Source: Myxocyprinus asiaticus | Taxonomy: Eukaryota; Chordata; Actinopteri; Cypriniformes; Catostomidae | Direction of reading: 5' to 3' | Assembly: GCF_019703515.2 (NCBI RefSeq) | Contig: NC_059362.1 | Location: 44,381,826-44,445,825, forward strand | DNA length: 64,000 nucleotides | Part shown: in pieces, positions 34,161 through 46,500 of the stretch | Layout: each line of letters starts with the position of its first letter | How positions within the stretch are numbered: the stretch's first letter is position 1 | Position numbers and translations under genes: made by a program | Notes under the pieces: model-generated | The model's database searches: none | Told to the model about the DNA's origin: nothing | The model's input: only the letters and a program-made list of their open reading frames with translations

Positions 34161-37100
34161 CTGCTTGGCCAAAATACAATTGTTACCTTTCTGAATGTGC
34201 TTGACACAATTGCAAGCATGGTAAGTTCAATGGTAAGGTTAGGCACTGCTGGTTTGAAGGACACTGATAGAACAGAGTTAGAAATATATACAGTGGGGTC
34301 CAAAAGTCTGAGACCTCTAGGAAAAATGCAGAATTTTGATAGATAGATTGAATTTAATGTGTTTCTTTAACTTTGGGTAATTTTATGTCACAAGGTTTGA
34401 TTTGTATTAAACCAATTTCAGCTTTTTTTTTTTTTTTTTTTTTTTTTTTACCAGGCCTTCTCCATTTATTTTTGCTACTTTTAAAATGCTTTTTATGTGT
34501 ATATTTTATTGTTTTAGTCTTGTCCCAGACCCAGACTTTCAATATTAAACTATGAAAATCTATCATAAAAATACAAATTACATTTCTAAAACAATGAAAT
34601 GAAAGCAAAGAGTGAAATAAACATTTTCAATACTTATTTTGTGAAAATTATTTCTACAATTTCTTTTTATGTATTTTATTTTATTTATATTAATTTTTTT
34701 CAAAACTTACGAATGTCCCACAGTTGTGCACATTTCCACCAAACCAAACAATTTTGCTCGTAATAACGTTTTTTCAAAAGTTATTGTACTTGTTAACCAA
34801 GTGGACAAAAGTGTCACTAAAAAGATAAAATGTGTTCGAAGAAAACAAAAATCAAGGTAAATATCACTTGTGAGCAGAATATTTTTAGGGGCCGTCATTT
34901 CCAATCAAGATGTACTTTTGCCAAATTATGCAAAAAGTGTGAAAATAGAATTTAATTGTATGTATTTTAGGATACGTAAAATGTTAGATATGAAATTAGC
35001 CTTAGCAAGACAAAGAAGTCCGTCATTTTATTTCAAACACATTAAACATTTCATTTCCATCAGTGTTATTTTCCCCACAGAATTCTATTAAACACAATAC
35101 AGAATTTAAGATGTGGTGAAAATTTTCTTTAAGAAAAAACAAATGACATAAATCACCTGTGATTCATGTACATACACTGTTGGACATTGTTAGTAGATCA
35201 ATTTAAAAACGAATAAGAGTGTGAAAAATGTTTTAACGAGACTTTTGCGGATTTGAGAATGTTCCACAGAGCATCTGGTGTGTTTCAAGGAAGTCTGATC
35301 TTTTCTACAAGGAGTTAACATGGTTAATGTCACAAATTTGCTGACATGTGATTAGTGAACTAGAAAAGGTACAGAATCTGAATGATTCATTTTTTTGTCA
35401 TGAATTGTCTTACAGTGTTTATTTTAAAATCATAAAACAGTTTATTTCCATATTTAAATGAAAACAAAACAAACCAAACCAAAAAAAAAAAAAAAAAGTC
35501 CCAGATTTGTTATGTGTTCTCAGACTTTTTGATCCAACTGTGTATATATAAAGACACTGGCAATCATGGGAAACATCTGTCTATTAAAACAAATAGCTGC
35601 TGATATGGGCATTTTTGCCTTCCAAAAATACCTACATGAGAACTAAAATGAAGAATACAAACACAAGCACATTCAGATAATAATTCAGTCCATAACTTAG
35701 TCAATTGAAGGAGGACTAATCCTATAACTGTGTACACAGAGAATTCAAACTAAAAGAAAGAAACCTCTGGGATCTTATGTACAAAAAGATGCGTGCTTCA
35801 AATTTGGCCCTGAGCAAAAATCTGTACGATCACTTAAGGCACATAGTAAAAAAAATAAAAAGAGAGAGGCACTGGTGTCGGCATTCAGCAAAGCAGCAGA
35901 ATACAACGCACAAGCTCACTACGAGGGTTAAAACTAATATTTAGTGGTTTGGGATCCATTTACTAGGCATGATTAGTTTATTTACAGAAATAAACAAAAA
36001 TCTTTGCGTTAACATGCTAAATGACAGTTGTTTTGGCTACAGATCCACCTGGTTAGTAATTGTTGTGGTTGCTTGTGTTTGTTTTTGCGTGTTTCGTTCA
36101 TGCGTCCCCAGCCGACTGTTTGCTTTCATTTGTTTTGGCTGCCGTCACTGATGCCCGTGGCTGTGAGTTGTTGTTAGTACCCATCCGCAGATCGTAATCT
36201 TGTTTTGTTTGTTTGTTTGTTTTCGTTCAATAGTGTTCGTTTAATCATCTCCGTGGTGGCTATCCGCACAGAGCCCAATAACACGTGACTTTTCTCAGGA
36301 TTTCAAAGTGTAAGCAGCACAGGTGCTTTAGAAAGTTTATGAACCTGAAACAGGTCAAAGAGGTTGTTAGAATTCACAGAGCTTTTGAAACTTGTTCGTT
36401 TGCCAGACAAATCAAACTGCAAATGAGGTTATGACACTCTGCTTGGATACTACCGTGTCTTAACCAGGTGCGACACGAGTCTCCTGCGTCTGTCCTGAAA
36501 ATGTTTGCGATGCTTTGCCAATTAGAACACATTTAATGTTTATTCTGTGTTTCATTCAAAGGCAGATGTGGGATATTCTTAATTATCACTGATTTCCAGG
36601 GGGGCCTGTGTAGCTCAGCAAGTAAAGACGTTGACTACCATACCTGGAGTCGCAAGTTCTAATCCAGGGCGTGCTGAGTGACTCCAGTCAGGCTTCCTAA
36701 GCAACCAATTGGCCCGGTTGCTAGGGTGGGTAGGGTCACGTTGGGGTAACCTCCTTGTGGTCGCTATAATGTGGTTCTCGCTCTCAGTGGGGCAAGTGGT
36801 CAGTTGTGCGTGGATGCTGCGGAGAATAGCTTGAGCCTCCACACGCGCTAGGTCTCCGCGGAAACGCGCTCAAGCCACGTGATAAGATGCGTGGATTAAC
36901 GGTCTCAGAAGCGGAGGCAACTGAGACTTGTCCTCCGCCACCCGGAGGCGTGTCATTACGCAACCACGAGCACTTAGAGTGCATTGGGAATTGGGCATGC
37001 CAAATTGGGGAGAAATTAAAAAATAAAATAAAATACATTTTTAATGCTGATTTCCGACCATAAAGACATTCAATATTTTGAAGATGACATAAAGAAACAA

Positions 37101-38396
37101 GTTGCAATGCAAGCATTTGCTTTGCAGGTGTATGACTGTCAAAAAATTGCAAAGGATAAACGAATCTATGCATTGCTAGCATTTGTTTTGCAGGTGTAAA
37201 ATGAGTATGTTTTACACACTTGGGTTTTAAGATATTGGAAATTCAACTCATTTAGGCATTTTTGTTTTGCTTAAAAGTGAATGTTTATCATCGTACATCT
37301 GCCTGGGCATCACCATGTTCGCATAAACACGCATCTCGGCGAAATCAGAGTTGTGGATTTCTGAGATTCCGAACGGGAAGTGGCGATCTATTGCACTTTT
37401 CCAATTGCAAAGTTAAAATTACGACTTTCCATGTTGGAGTGGAATGCATCATTAATATACAGCTATGTAAAGCGTTATTTTGGACCAATGAGATTTCATG
37501 AAGGCAGGGCTATTCTATACACTACTGAAATACAATCTGAACCATTAACAGTGACTTCTGAAGGACTGACAGTTTTTATCGCTTGTCGCTTTATTGCATC
37601 GCGCCTGGTTAGGACACAGTGTAAAGCAGGTGTTTCCTATAATGCAAATAAACCTCATATTCTCCATTGCTGCCACTACTATGAAACCAATGCTACATCA
37701 ACTGCTGCTCAATTCATGCACTGCATTACACTACAACATGCCATTAATGTTTTCATGTTATGAGTCGTCAATTACAACTATCATGCAACAGGCGGAGCTA
37801 AAACAAATGTGACGTACCTCTGTAACCCTGTCCGTTATACGGAATACCGACACACTGAGAGGAATCACAGTAGCCCGGTGGGCCGGGTGGACCCCGTACT
37901 CCGGCGACACCGTTGCGACCGGGTGGACCACGGTTGCCAGGGGAACCGCTGGGACCAGGAGGACCAGTTCTGGACTCACCTGGTGGGCCTGCAGATTTCA
38001 GGAGAAATATTGCCTCAGAATCTCCCCCGACACGGTTTAAATCTTTAAATTTACTGTGAGGTTTCTGGGAGGGAAAACTGCACAGCAAAGACTGGAAGAG
38101 TTATGGCTGCTCATTTTGAAGTGTTACATAACCCTTAAAGGCAAACACAATGCATCCAGCTGAACTGTGTCTAAAAATAAAAGTGGCGGACGTGAGATAA
38201 AATACAAAATTTCTGTCAAACAGAAAGAGAAAAGTCTGTCTGTCTGTCTATTCGTATATATCTGTCTGTCTTTCTGTCTGTCTGTCTATCTATCTATCTA
38301 CAATATCTATCTATCTATCTATCTATCTATCTGTCTATTTATTTGTATCTATCTATTTGTCTCTATCTATCTATCTATCTATAGGTTCAGTATCTA

Positions 38397-38433
<37 letters not shown>

Positions 38434-41400
38434 TCGTGCATATCTGTCTGTCTGTCTGTCTATTTGTTCCTATCTATCTATCTATCTATCCATCCATCCA
38501 TCCATCCATCCATCCATCCATCCATCCATCTATCTGTCTCTTACTGAGTAAACGTGTGTGAAACATACCAGGTGGTCCGGTGGCACCTCTTTGTCCCCTC
38601 TCTCCATTGCCTGGACTTCCTCTGTCTCCTTTCTCTCCAGTCAGCCCTAATGTAAACACAGTAATATTAGCTCAAACTCATACTGTATACAAATGTCCAC
38701 ACAATTAACTTGCACTCAGACATGCCCAAGACACTAAATAACATCACAACTGAACACCTGCTGTTGGCACCTGGAGTGCTGAAGACGCAGCTGAAAATGC
38801 AAAGACTTGTGTCAGAGAGACAGAGAAGATGCACTAAATTAGAGGGGTGAATTAACTAAGACCAAAAAATATATTTTATGCAGGTACGGTAAAACTTTGC
38901 AAGCATACTGTCCGGTTTTACATGCTTATTCTGTGTTCTTGTATTGCTGTGGTCGAAAGTTGGACTGCAGGTGGTATGTGAATAAGGCGCAGGGTTTTGC
39001 GCTTTAATGGATAGTCCTAAAGTGTCCCGACTGTTTAGTGAATTCATGTATGAAGAACCGCCCCACAGAATTCGCTGCCTTTGAACCCTATGCAAATTCG
39101 TCACTGGAAGTCCATCGGGTGAAATTCCTGATTGTGAAGATTGCTATTGAGATTAATGTATTTCATTCGTGGAATTTTGCCGTATTAGGGTGAATTTTAA
39201 GTAAACCATCGTTTATGGCCATCTCTCCATAAGCAGTAATAGCACATCACAAACTGCATCAGGAAAATAGCATTGATGTTTGAGATACGGGCGCATTCTA
39301 TTATTAGCCTCTAAAATGAGAATAAATTGTCCTCGCTGATAGCGTTGTTTATTTGCATGTTGTTTTAGCACCTCATTTGCTATTACTTTTGCAAATTATT
39401 TATTCTAATGTAATTATGCCAATGGGGTTATGGCACATGCATGGAAATGTGCCAAAACAAAGGCTGAAACACAAATTAAAAAAAAATCATCATTACTAGA
39501 AATTGTAAACAAACGTTACTTTAAATAATCCTAAATTTACTGCCTGCTTTTTGTGGGCGGTAATAGCACATTGTACATTTTTATAGAAATTTGCATAGAA
39601 CGGAGGCCTTTTTTTTTGCTTTTAAAAATAATTAAGTTTACTGCCTGCTTTCCTCGGGCGGTAACAACACAATGTTTGTTGTGCCAGGCAAACAGCATGG
39701 AGTTTTGTAAGTGAAGTGAAATTAAATATGCAAGATGCAGCGCAATCCAGCACTGATTGTCCCTGCTTAAACTAGATATCAGGTGGTTTATGTAATTGTT
39801 AAGTGAATTTTCCCTACAGGGTTTTTGAGCTGTAATGGAATTTGCTAAAGTGACGTGACTGTTGAGAGCCTGAGTTTGTGACATACAGTACCGAGAGCAG
39901 CTAAGAGGAGCTACAAAAGCACTTCAACATATACAGTGAGGGAAGAAATCCAAACTAACCACACTTAATTGCTGCGAGTTGGGTAACCGAGACATGAGGG
40001 CTACTGATTGAAATCACATGGCTGTTTTTGGCATATGGTCTATGTTTATGTTACGGTTTTGGCTGTTGTTTCAGGTACCTCGTTCTCCCTGGGGACCAGG
40101 CAACCCTGGACTTCCTGGCAGGCCATTTCTGCCTATCCGACCGGGCTCTCCACGTGGTCCCTGGGGTCCGGGTTGTCCAGGGGCACCAGCGGGCCCAGGA
40201 GTGTTGCTGTGATAGTTACTGGGGATCTGGTTTAGCATTTCGTTGAATCGACCCATTTGCCCTGTAAAATATAAAACATGAAATGTCAATGGATTGTTAT
40301 TAAATGGATCATTTCAGTCTTGAATGCTGATTAGTCAATACAATATTCCAGCTGCGCAACCCCCCCTCCCCCCCCCCACTATGTAGTAACAGCTATGTAT
40401 GTCACTGTTTGTTGTTGTTGTTAGCCATTTAATAAAAACAAATAAGGCACTTTTCGAAACTTGTTCGTTTGGCAGACAAATCAAACTGAAAATGAGGTTA
40501 TGATACTCTGCTTGGATATTAAAGTGACTTAACCAGGTGCGACGTGAGTTTCCTGCGTCTAGCAATGCGTCTGTCCTGAAAATGCTTTGCATTATGTTAT
40601 GTTGTGTATATAGTAACTCATGCTGTGCATTGTGCCTAACAATGCCCTTAAGCTGTGACTATATTGACAATATAGCACAGTTTCTTACTGCTGAAAAAGG
40701 CTTTTTATTTCTGTAAAACAACATAATTTTTCTTAATTTGTGCCAACGCATTTTTCTTTGGCTTCAAGAGAGGTTACTTGACAAAAATGTGTAATTACCG
40801 TTCACAAGCTGTTCGCAAACTTGTCTGGCGATGGAGCGCATCATGCTCTGTGATGCAATGTCTCCCTAAAAGAAAGAAAACAAGAAGTCAGCGTCTCCTC
40901 TACTCAAACTCTTATGAAATGATGAATAAATGAAAACAGATATTAAAATAATCCCTCACTCGTTCTCCTTTGTCTCCTTTAACCCCCGAACGTCCCTGTA
41001 TGAATGGAAATCACATTAATCACATTAAAGAGACCACAAAACATGAACTAAAGTCACTCGTTTGGTCCTCATTTATGTCTCAAATTAAACCATACATTTC
41101 AGTAAGTAAATATTAATCCAATTACAAACTGGATTGTTTAAGACTCCTTTTTTTCACTGTACCTTGCTTTAGAAAAAGTCAATAATAAGGTCAATGTGTT
41201 TGGTTAAAACGTTTCCTAAAATTGCTTAGGAGAAATATAAATAGATACAAATGGCACAATTGTGACATACCATAAGATTATTGAGGTATAACATTAATGT
41301 GGGTAAAACATGGCTCAGATCATTTGGTTATGGGAGAATTTGATGAGTTCATATTAAGATCTTTAGTATCTTGTCAAATCTGAGCACAGTTTGAAGCATT

Positions 41401-42422
41401 GTTGAGATCTCTTCTGAAACTCTAGGAGACACATGTTAGATTAATGTGAGAAACATACGAGTAGCAGAAGTCTCCATTTGCTCTCTATTTATTCTCACTG
41501 CTGTCTTGGAGAAACAATTGAGATGTTAAAGAGATTGCATCTGTGATTTTTCTTTCCTCTGGTCATTTATATTTTGACCAATCTTACAAATTACTTGCAG
41601 TTACAAGTGCCACACTGTTGCAGGTCAACCCTCTCCTTTTACGAAAAACAGAACATTTTCATACCGGAACACCTGTGTCTCCGGGTTTTCCAGGCTTTCC
41701 AGAATGTCCTTGCATTCCTGGGGCTCCTGGGGGTCCCTGAGCAAGAGAATAAAAGTTCTGCTCTTTAGAAAAACAGATGTCCGCATTACAAATCTGAGTG
41801 AAAGCAAACAAATTTAACAACACCCCAGAAAATTAAGAACATACCATAGGTCCTTGAGGGCCTCTGGGTCCCACTTGCCCTTCCTTGCCTGGGGGTCCCT
41901 GCATTGATAACATACATGCACAGATCTGCATTACATTGAAAACATACATGCATGTTCATATCTACATGGATCACAGGTTAAAGGGGGAATTTCATGAACA
42001 CATGTCCAGGTCATGTTTCACAATTATAGCCAAAAAGTGTAAACAAAATATGTGGAATATAAATATAAAATAACATGACTTTAGTGTGATGAAACTGCTC
42101 ACTAACATTAACTAAATTATTTGTGTAAAATTATATCTCTATATATAGTCTTTAATGTAAGTATTTTTATTTTTAAGTACTTTTATTTAATGACAATTAC
42201 ACAATTTAAATTAATTAAATATAATTTCATTATAAATTAATATTTTATATTAATAAATGTTTTTTTTTTCCTTTGTTTGACTTTACTGCAGTATATGTCC
42301 TACGCACCTACCTATTATTTTTCAGGTGTGCTAAGTTAGTTTGTTGATAATATAAACTAATAACAATAAAAATACTAATAAATTAATGATAATATTAATA
42401 ATATATAATATATGTGTGTGTG

Positions 42423-42495
<73 letters not shown>

Positions 42496-43533
42496 GTTTA
42501 ATTTTTTTGAAGTGGAGTGGAGTATGACCAAGACATGTTCTTGATTATTTGTGTAAAATTATATTTATATGTATAGTCTTTTTATATGTAATAGTCTATA
42601 TGTAATGTATTTGTATTTGTGTTTTATTTTTAAGCACTTTTATTTCATTCCAATTATACAAATTAATTAAATTAAATATCATTTCAATATAAATTACTAA
42701 CAATAAAAATAATAAAACATTCATATTAATAATTATATATATATATATATATTATTATTTTTTTTTTATTATTATTATTATTTTTTTTTATTTTTTTTAA
42801 GTGGATTGGATTGGAGTAGATTATGACTCAGACATGCTCTTGATTGTTTTTGTGAGATTCACTCTAATGTGCTGTACATGAAACAGTCCTCACTCACCCG
42901 TATTCCCGCCGGTCCAACAGGCCCAACAGCTCCAGCTGGTCCCGGTGGACCCTGAGAGAATAGAAGAAAAACACAATAACAGTCTCAGTACCAGAGTCTT
43001 ACTCCAACTTTATATCAGCACAGGTCCCTCACCTCCAATCAAGCAAATGACATAAATTTACACAAACATCCCCCCCCCCCCCCCCCCTTAATGTGATTTC
43101 CCTTTTTTTGCTTGCTTTTTCTTAGTCAATTCTCTTTTTTCTTTGATGTCTTGGCATTAGATTTACAGGGTACTTAATATATTCCAGATCCGTTTTACTG
43201 GCCATTATAAACTCTGACTGCATTCTCTGCAAGTCATTAAATGCATGTTGTTATAGAAAATCCTCCAAAATGGTCACCTGCACAGATCGGCCCTCTCTTC
43301 ATTAAGAGGGATCAAATATCACAGTCTGTCATGGAGACATTGAAGATGTTTTATAATCACATCAGTGAGAACAATTCTGCTTTCTTTCTCTATTTTCCTT
43401 TGTTAATTTGTTAATTGGACTTAAATAAACAGTCTTGTTTGCTTTTTAACTGGAAAAACAAACTGCTGCCAAGTTTTTAGTTTTTTGGTTAAATCTCAGG
43501 AATCAGTCTTGGTTGGTTAACTTTCGACAATGT

Positions 43534-43594
<61 letters not shown>

Positions 43595-46500
43595 TCTCTA
43601 TCACACTCATTTATAGGGATAGTTCACCCAAAAATGAATTTGTCATCATTCACCATCCAAAACATTGCCATATTTAAGTTTTAAAGCATCAGTGATAAGT
43701 ATAATAACACCACATGGAGCTCGACCAGAGAGGTAGCAAAGTCTGTACAATCCTACTTCCCTCCCCACCACCCCTGGGCGTCTCTCCAGAGTAACACTTA
43801 CTTTCTGTCCAGGTAAGCCAGCATCACCCGGATCTCCCTTTGGACCTGGACGACCCTGAGTGGGAAAACGAAAAGAAAAAGAGCTATTAAACAAATGCCT
43901 GGAGATTTGGTAACATGCTTCAATGTGATCCAAAGCGAAATGAAACACATATATCAGTGCACGAGAACAATGACAAGAGATAGAACAATGCGTGAGAGAT
44001 ATTTTGTGATTCTAAAAAATTAGAAAGATAATGTAAGTTGTGCTTGCCTGTGAAAACTCACTGCCATGATGCTAGGGTGTTGTGGGTGGTTGCCAGGGCA
44101 TTGCTATATGGTTGCAAAGGTGTTCCTCGCGGTTTTTAAAGTGCCGCTATGTGGTAGCTAGGGTGTTCTAGGTGGTTTTAAAAGACAACACCCTAGAGGT
44201 TGCTAGGGTGTTGTACAGTAGGCGGTTTTTAGAGCCTCACTATGTGATTGCTAGGTTGTTGTAGGTGATGTTTAGAATTTCGCTATGTGGTTGCAAGCGT
44301 GTTTTACTGTAGGTGGTTGTTAGAGTGTCACTATGTGGTTCCTACTGTGTTCTAGATGGTTTTTCTGAATTGAATCTAAATCGCATCGTGGCAGACATTG
44401 AGGTAACGGCAAACATCGGATCGCTGGCTAAGGCCTGATTCACACATACTCTGTAAGCGGGGAGTGAGAGCAAGGCATGAGCAGCATGTTTTCGTTTCGG
44501 CGCTCATGTTAACAGATTACACCCTTCACATCGCAAGCGTGAGTCACGAGGTGATGTGTCCCAGAAGCGTCCCAGACGAGGCAGTGAGTGGATAGTTTCG
44601 GCGCCGATTCTATTTTTTGCTGTGCTGCTCACGCTGAACTCAGCGGCTCTGGGTGCAGTACTAAACTAAAATAATTAGGAAATTATAGAAAAGATGCAAA
44701 AGCAAATAAACAATATTTAACCTGTTGATGCTCATTGACCCCACCCATGGGTTTGACTTTACTTTGCTTAAATGAGTTCACATTTACTATATAGTGTGCT
44801 GTTCAAAATTGTTCATAATGTTGACAAATTATACATCTTTATAATATGTCAACATTATTAACTCTATTTTGACTAGACTATATAGTATATGTGAACTAAT
44901 TTATGCAAAGTGACATCAGTTCTGGGAGGGGGGGCATGCACATCAACAGGTTAAACACTACAATTTATAGATCTGCATACAAACAAACACAAAATATCTA
45001 AATAAAGGAAAGAATTAATAAATAACATTGCAGGACTTTTGCCCTGTATAGTTTAGAAATCTAGAAGAGATGGACCACTGGTATTAAAATGAATCGGAGA
45101 AACTGGAACAGATGTAGAAAGGAATTCCCACTTTACAGGTTAAAGAGCCAATCACCTTTTAGATACAGACATCACCTGTCAATCAGCTTGAGAATGCGCA
45201 TTAGCTGAACCAGCCTGAAAAAGCATTTATTTTTTAGCGTGATTTGAGCAAAAAAAAAAAAAAGCACAATTTATGATACTATTGTTGTCAGATTTTACTG
45301 CTGATTTTAAATATGTTCTTTGATCGTAATCTTGACCCACCATTTTGCAAACTTTAGTCTTTCCCCATTCAAGTATATAGGAGCTGTATTTTTATGCCAC
45401 TTGTTTACCAAAAAATAGCTTCCCAGCCTGCCCGAGAGCGTTCCAAAGATGACCGCAGAGTGGACTGACTTGCCTTGAAAGAAGCTTTGATATTTTAACC
45501 AATCACGACCAAGTACACTGATAAACAAGTGCACGTGACTGCCCGCCGCTGCCGTAAGAACCTAGAGACGCAGCTAATATGAAAGCCCAAACGTGACGCT
45601 CACACCTCGCTCACGGAGTATGTGTGAATCTGGCGTAAGGGAAATGATATAAGATCGTATCCTGATGAAACTGAAAATTTACACCCCTAGTTGCTAGGCT
45701 GTTCTAATGGGTTTTTAGAGCAATGCTATGTGGTGGTTAGGGTGTTCTAAGCGGTTGCTAGTGTGTTGCAAAAATAGCACACATCTCTTAAACAAGCAGC
45801 ACAATTTGAGGTATCATTCATGTTTGAAACACAAATGGCACAAGTTATGCACCTCAGTTAAAAATGTACTGTTAGGGGGTTTGTTCAAATCTCTACCCCA
45901 AGTATGAGCAATTGCAATAGATTCTTGAATTAGCAAGCACGACTAAAAAAAAACATAGCAGCTGAGACAAATAGGAAAAGGAAATAATCCAGTAAGATTT
46001 GTGTGTTAGTAGCAAGATACACAGTTTACAAGCTCTGATATTACGCATTAGGCTCCAGACGTAAAGGAATGCTGAATCCAGATTTTGCTGACATAATTGT
46101 GCTTCAGCCACAACTCGAGGAATAATATATAGCCTCAATAATCCCTGTTTGGTGTGCAGGGAGAGATTTACGACCAGCCAACATCTGACTGTGAGAGGAG
46201 ACGATGGATACATGATGAAAACTCTATGAAGATGGACTTACAGCCTCGCCTGGGATGGAGAGCCCGCTGGGGCCCTGTGGTCCTGGAAGGCCCATCGGAC
46301 CAGGCAAACCCATGTCTCCACGCTGCCCAACTGGACCCTGCAGGAACAAACATGAACAACAAAGTTTAATTCTGTAGATAAACTTGATGCATTCAGCTTC
46401 AGAAATGTAGGTCATTAAATGGGAAATTAATAAGCAATAATGTACATTCAGCCAGTCATTATCACAATCTAAACCCAGATGTGAATCGGAGGAGTGTTGT

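Noticed and set aside
36615..36842. 75-codon minus-strand frame, similar to one at 51698-51925
   Set aside because: The similarity comes from the two copies of a SINE; the frame is not selected as protein.
38167..38551. 126-codon Ser/Leu/Tyr/Ile repeat frame
   Set aside because: Translation of the GATA/GACA microsatellite.
40008..40246. Three overlapping plus-strand frames across a collagen exon
   Set aside because: Shadows of the minus-strand NC2/COL1 exon at 40079-40261.
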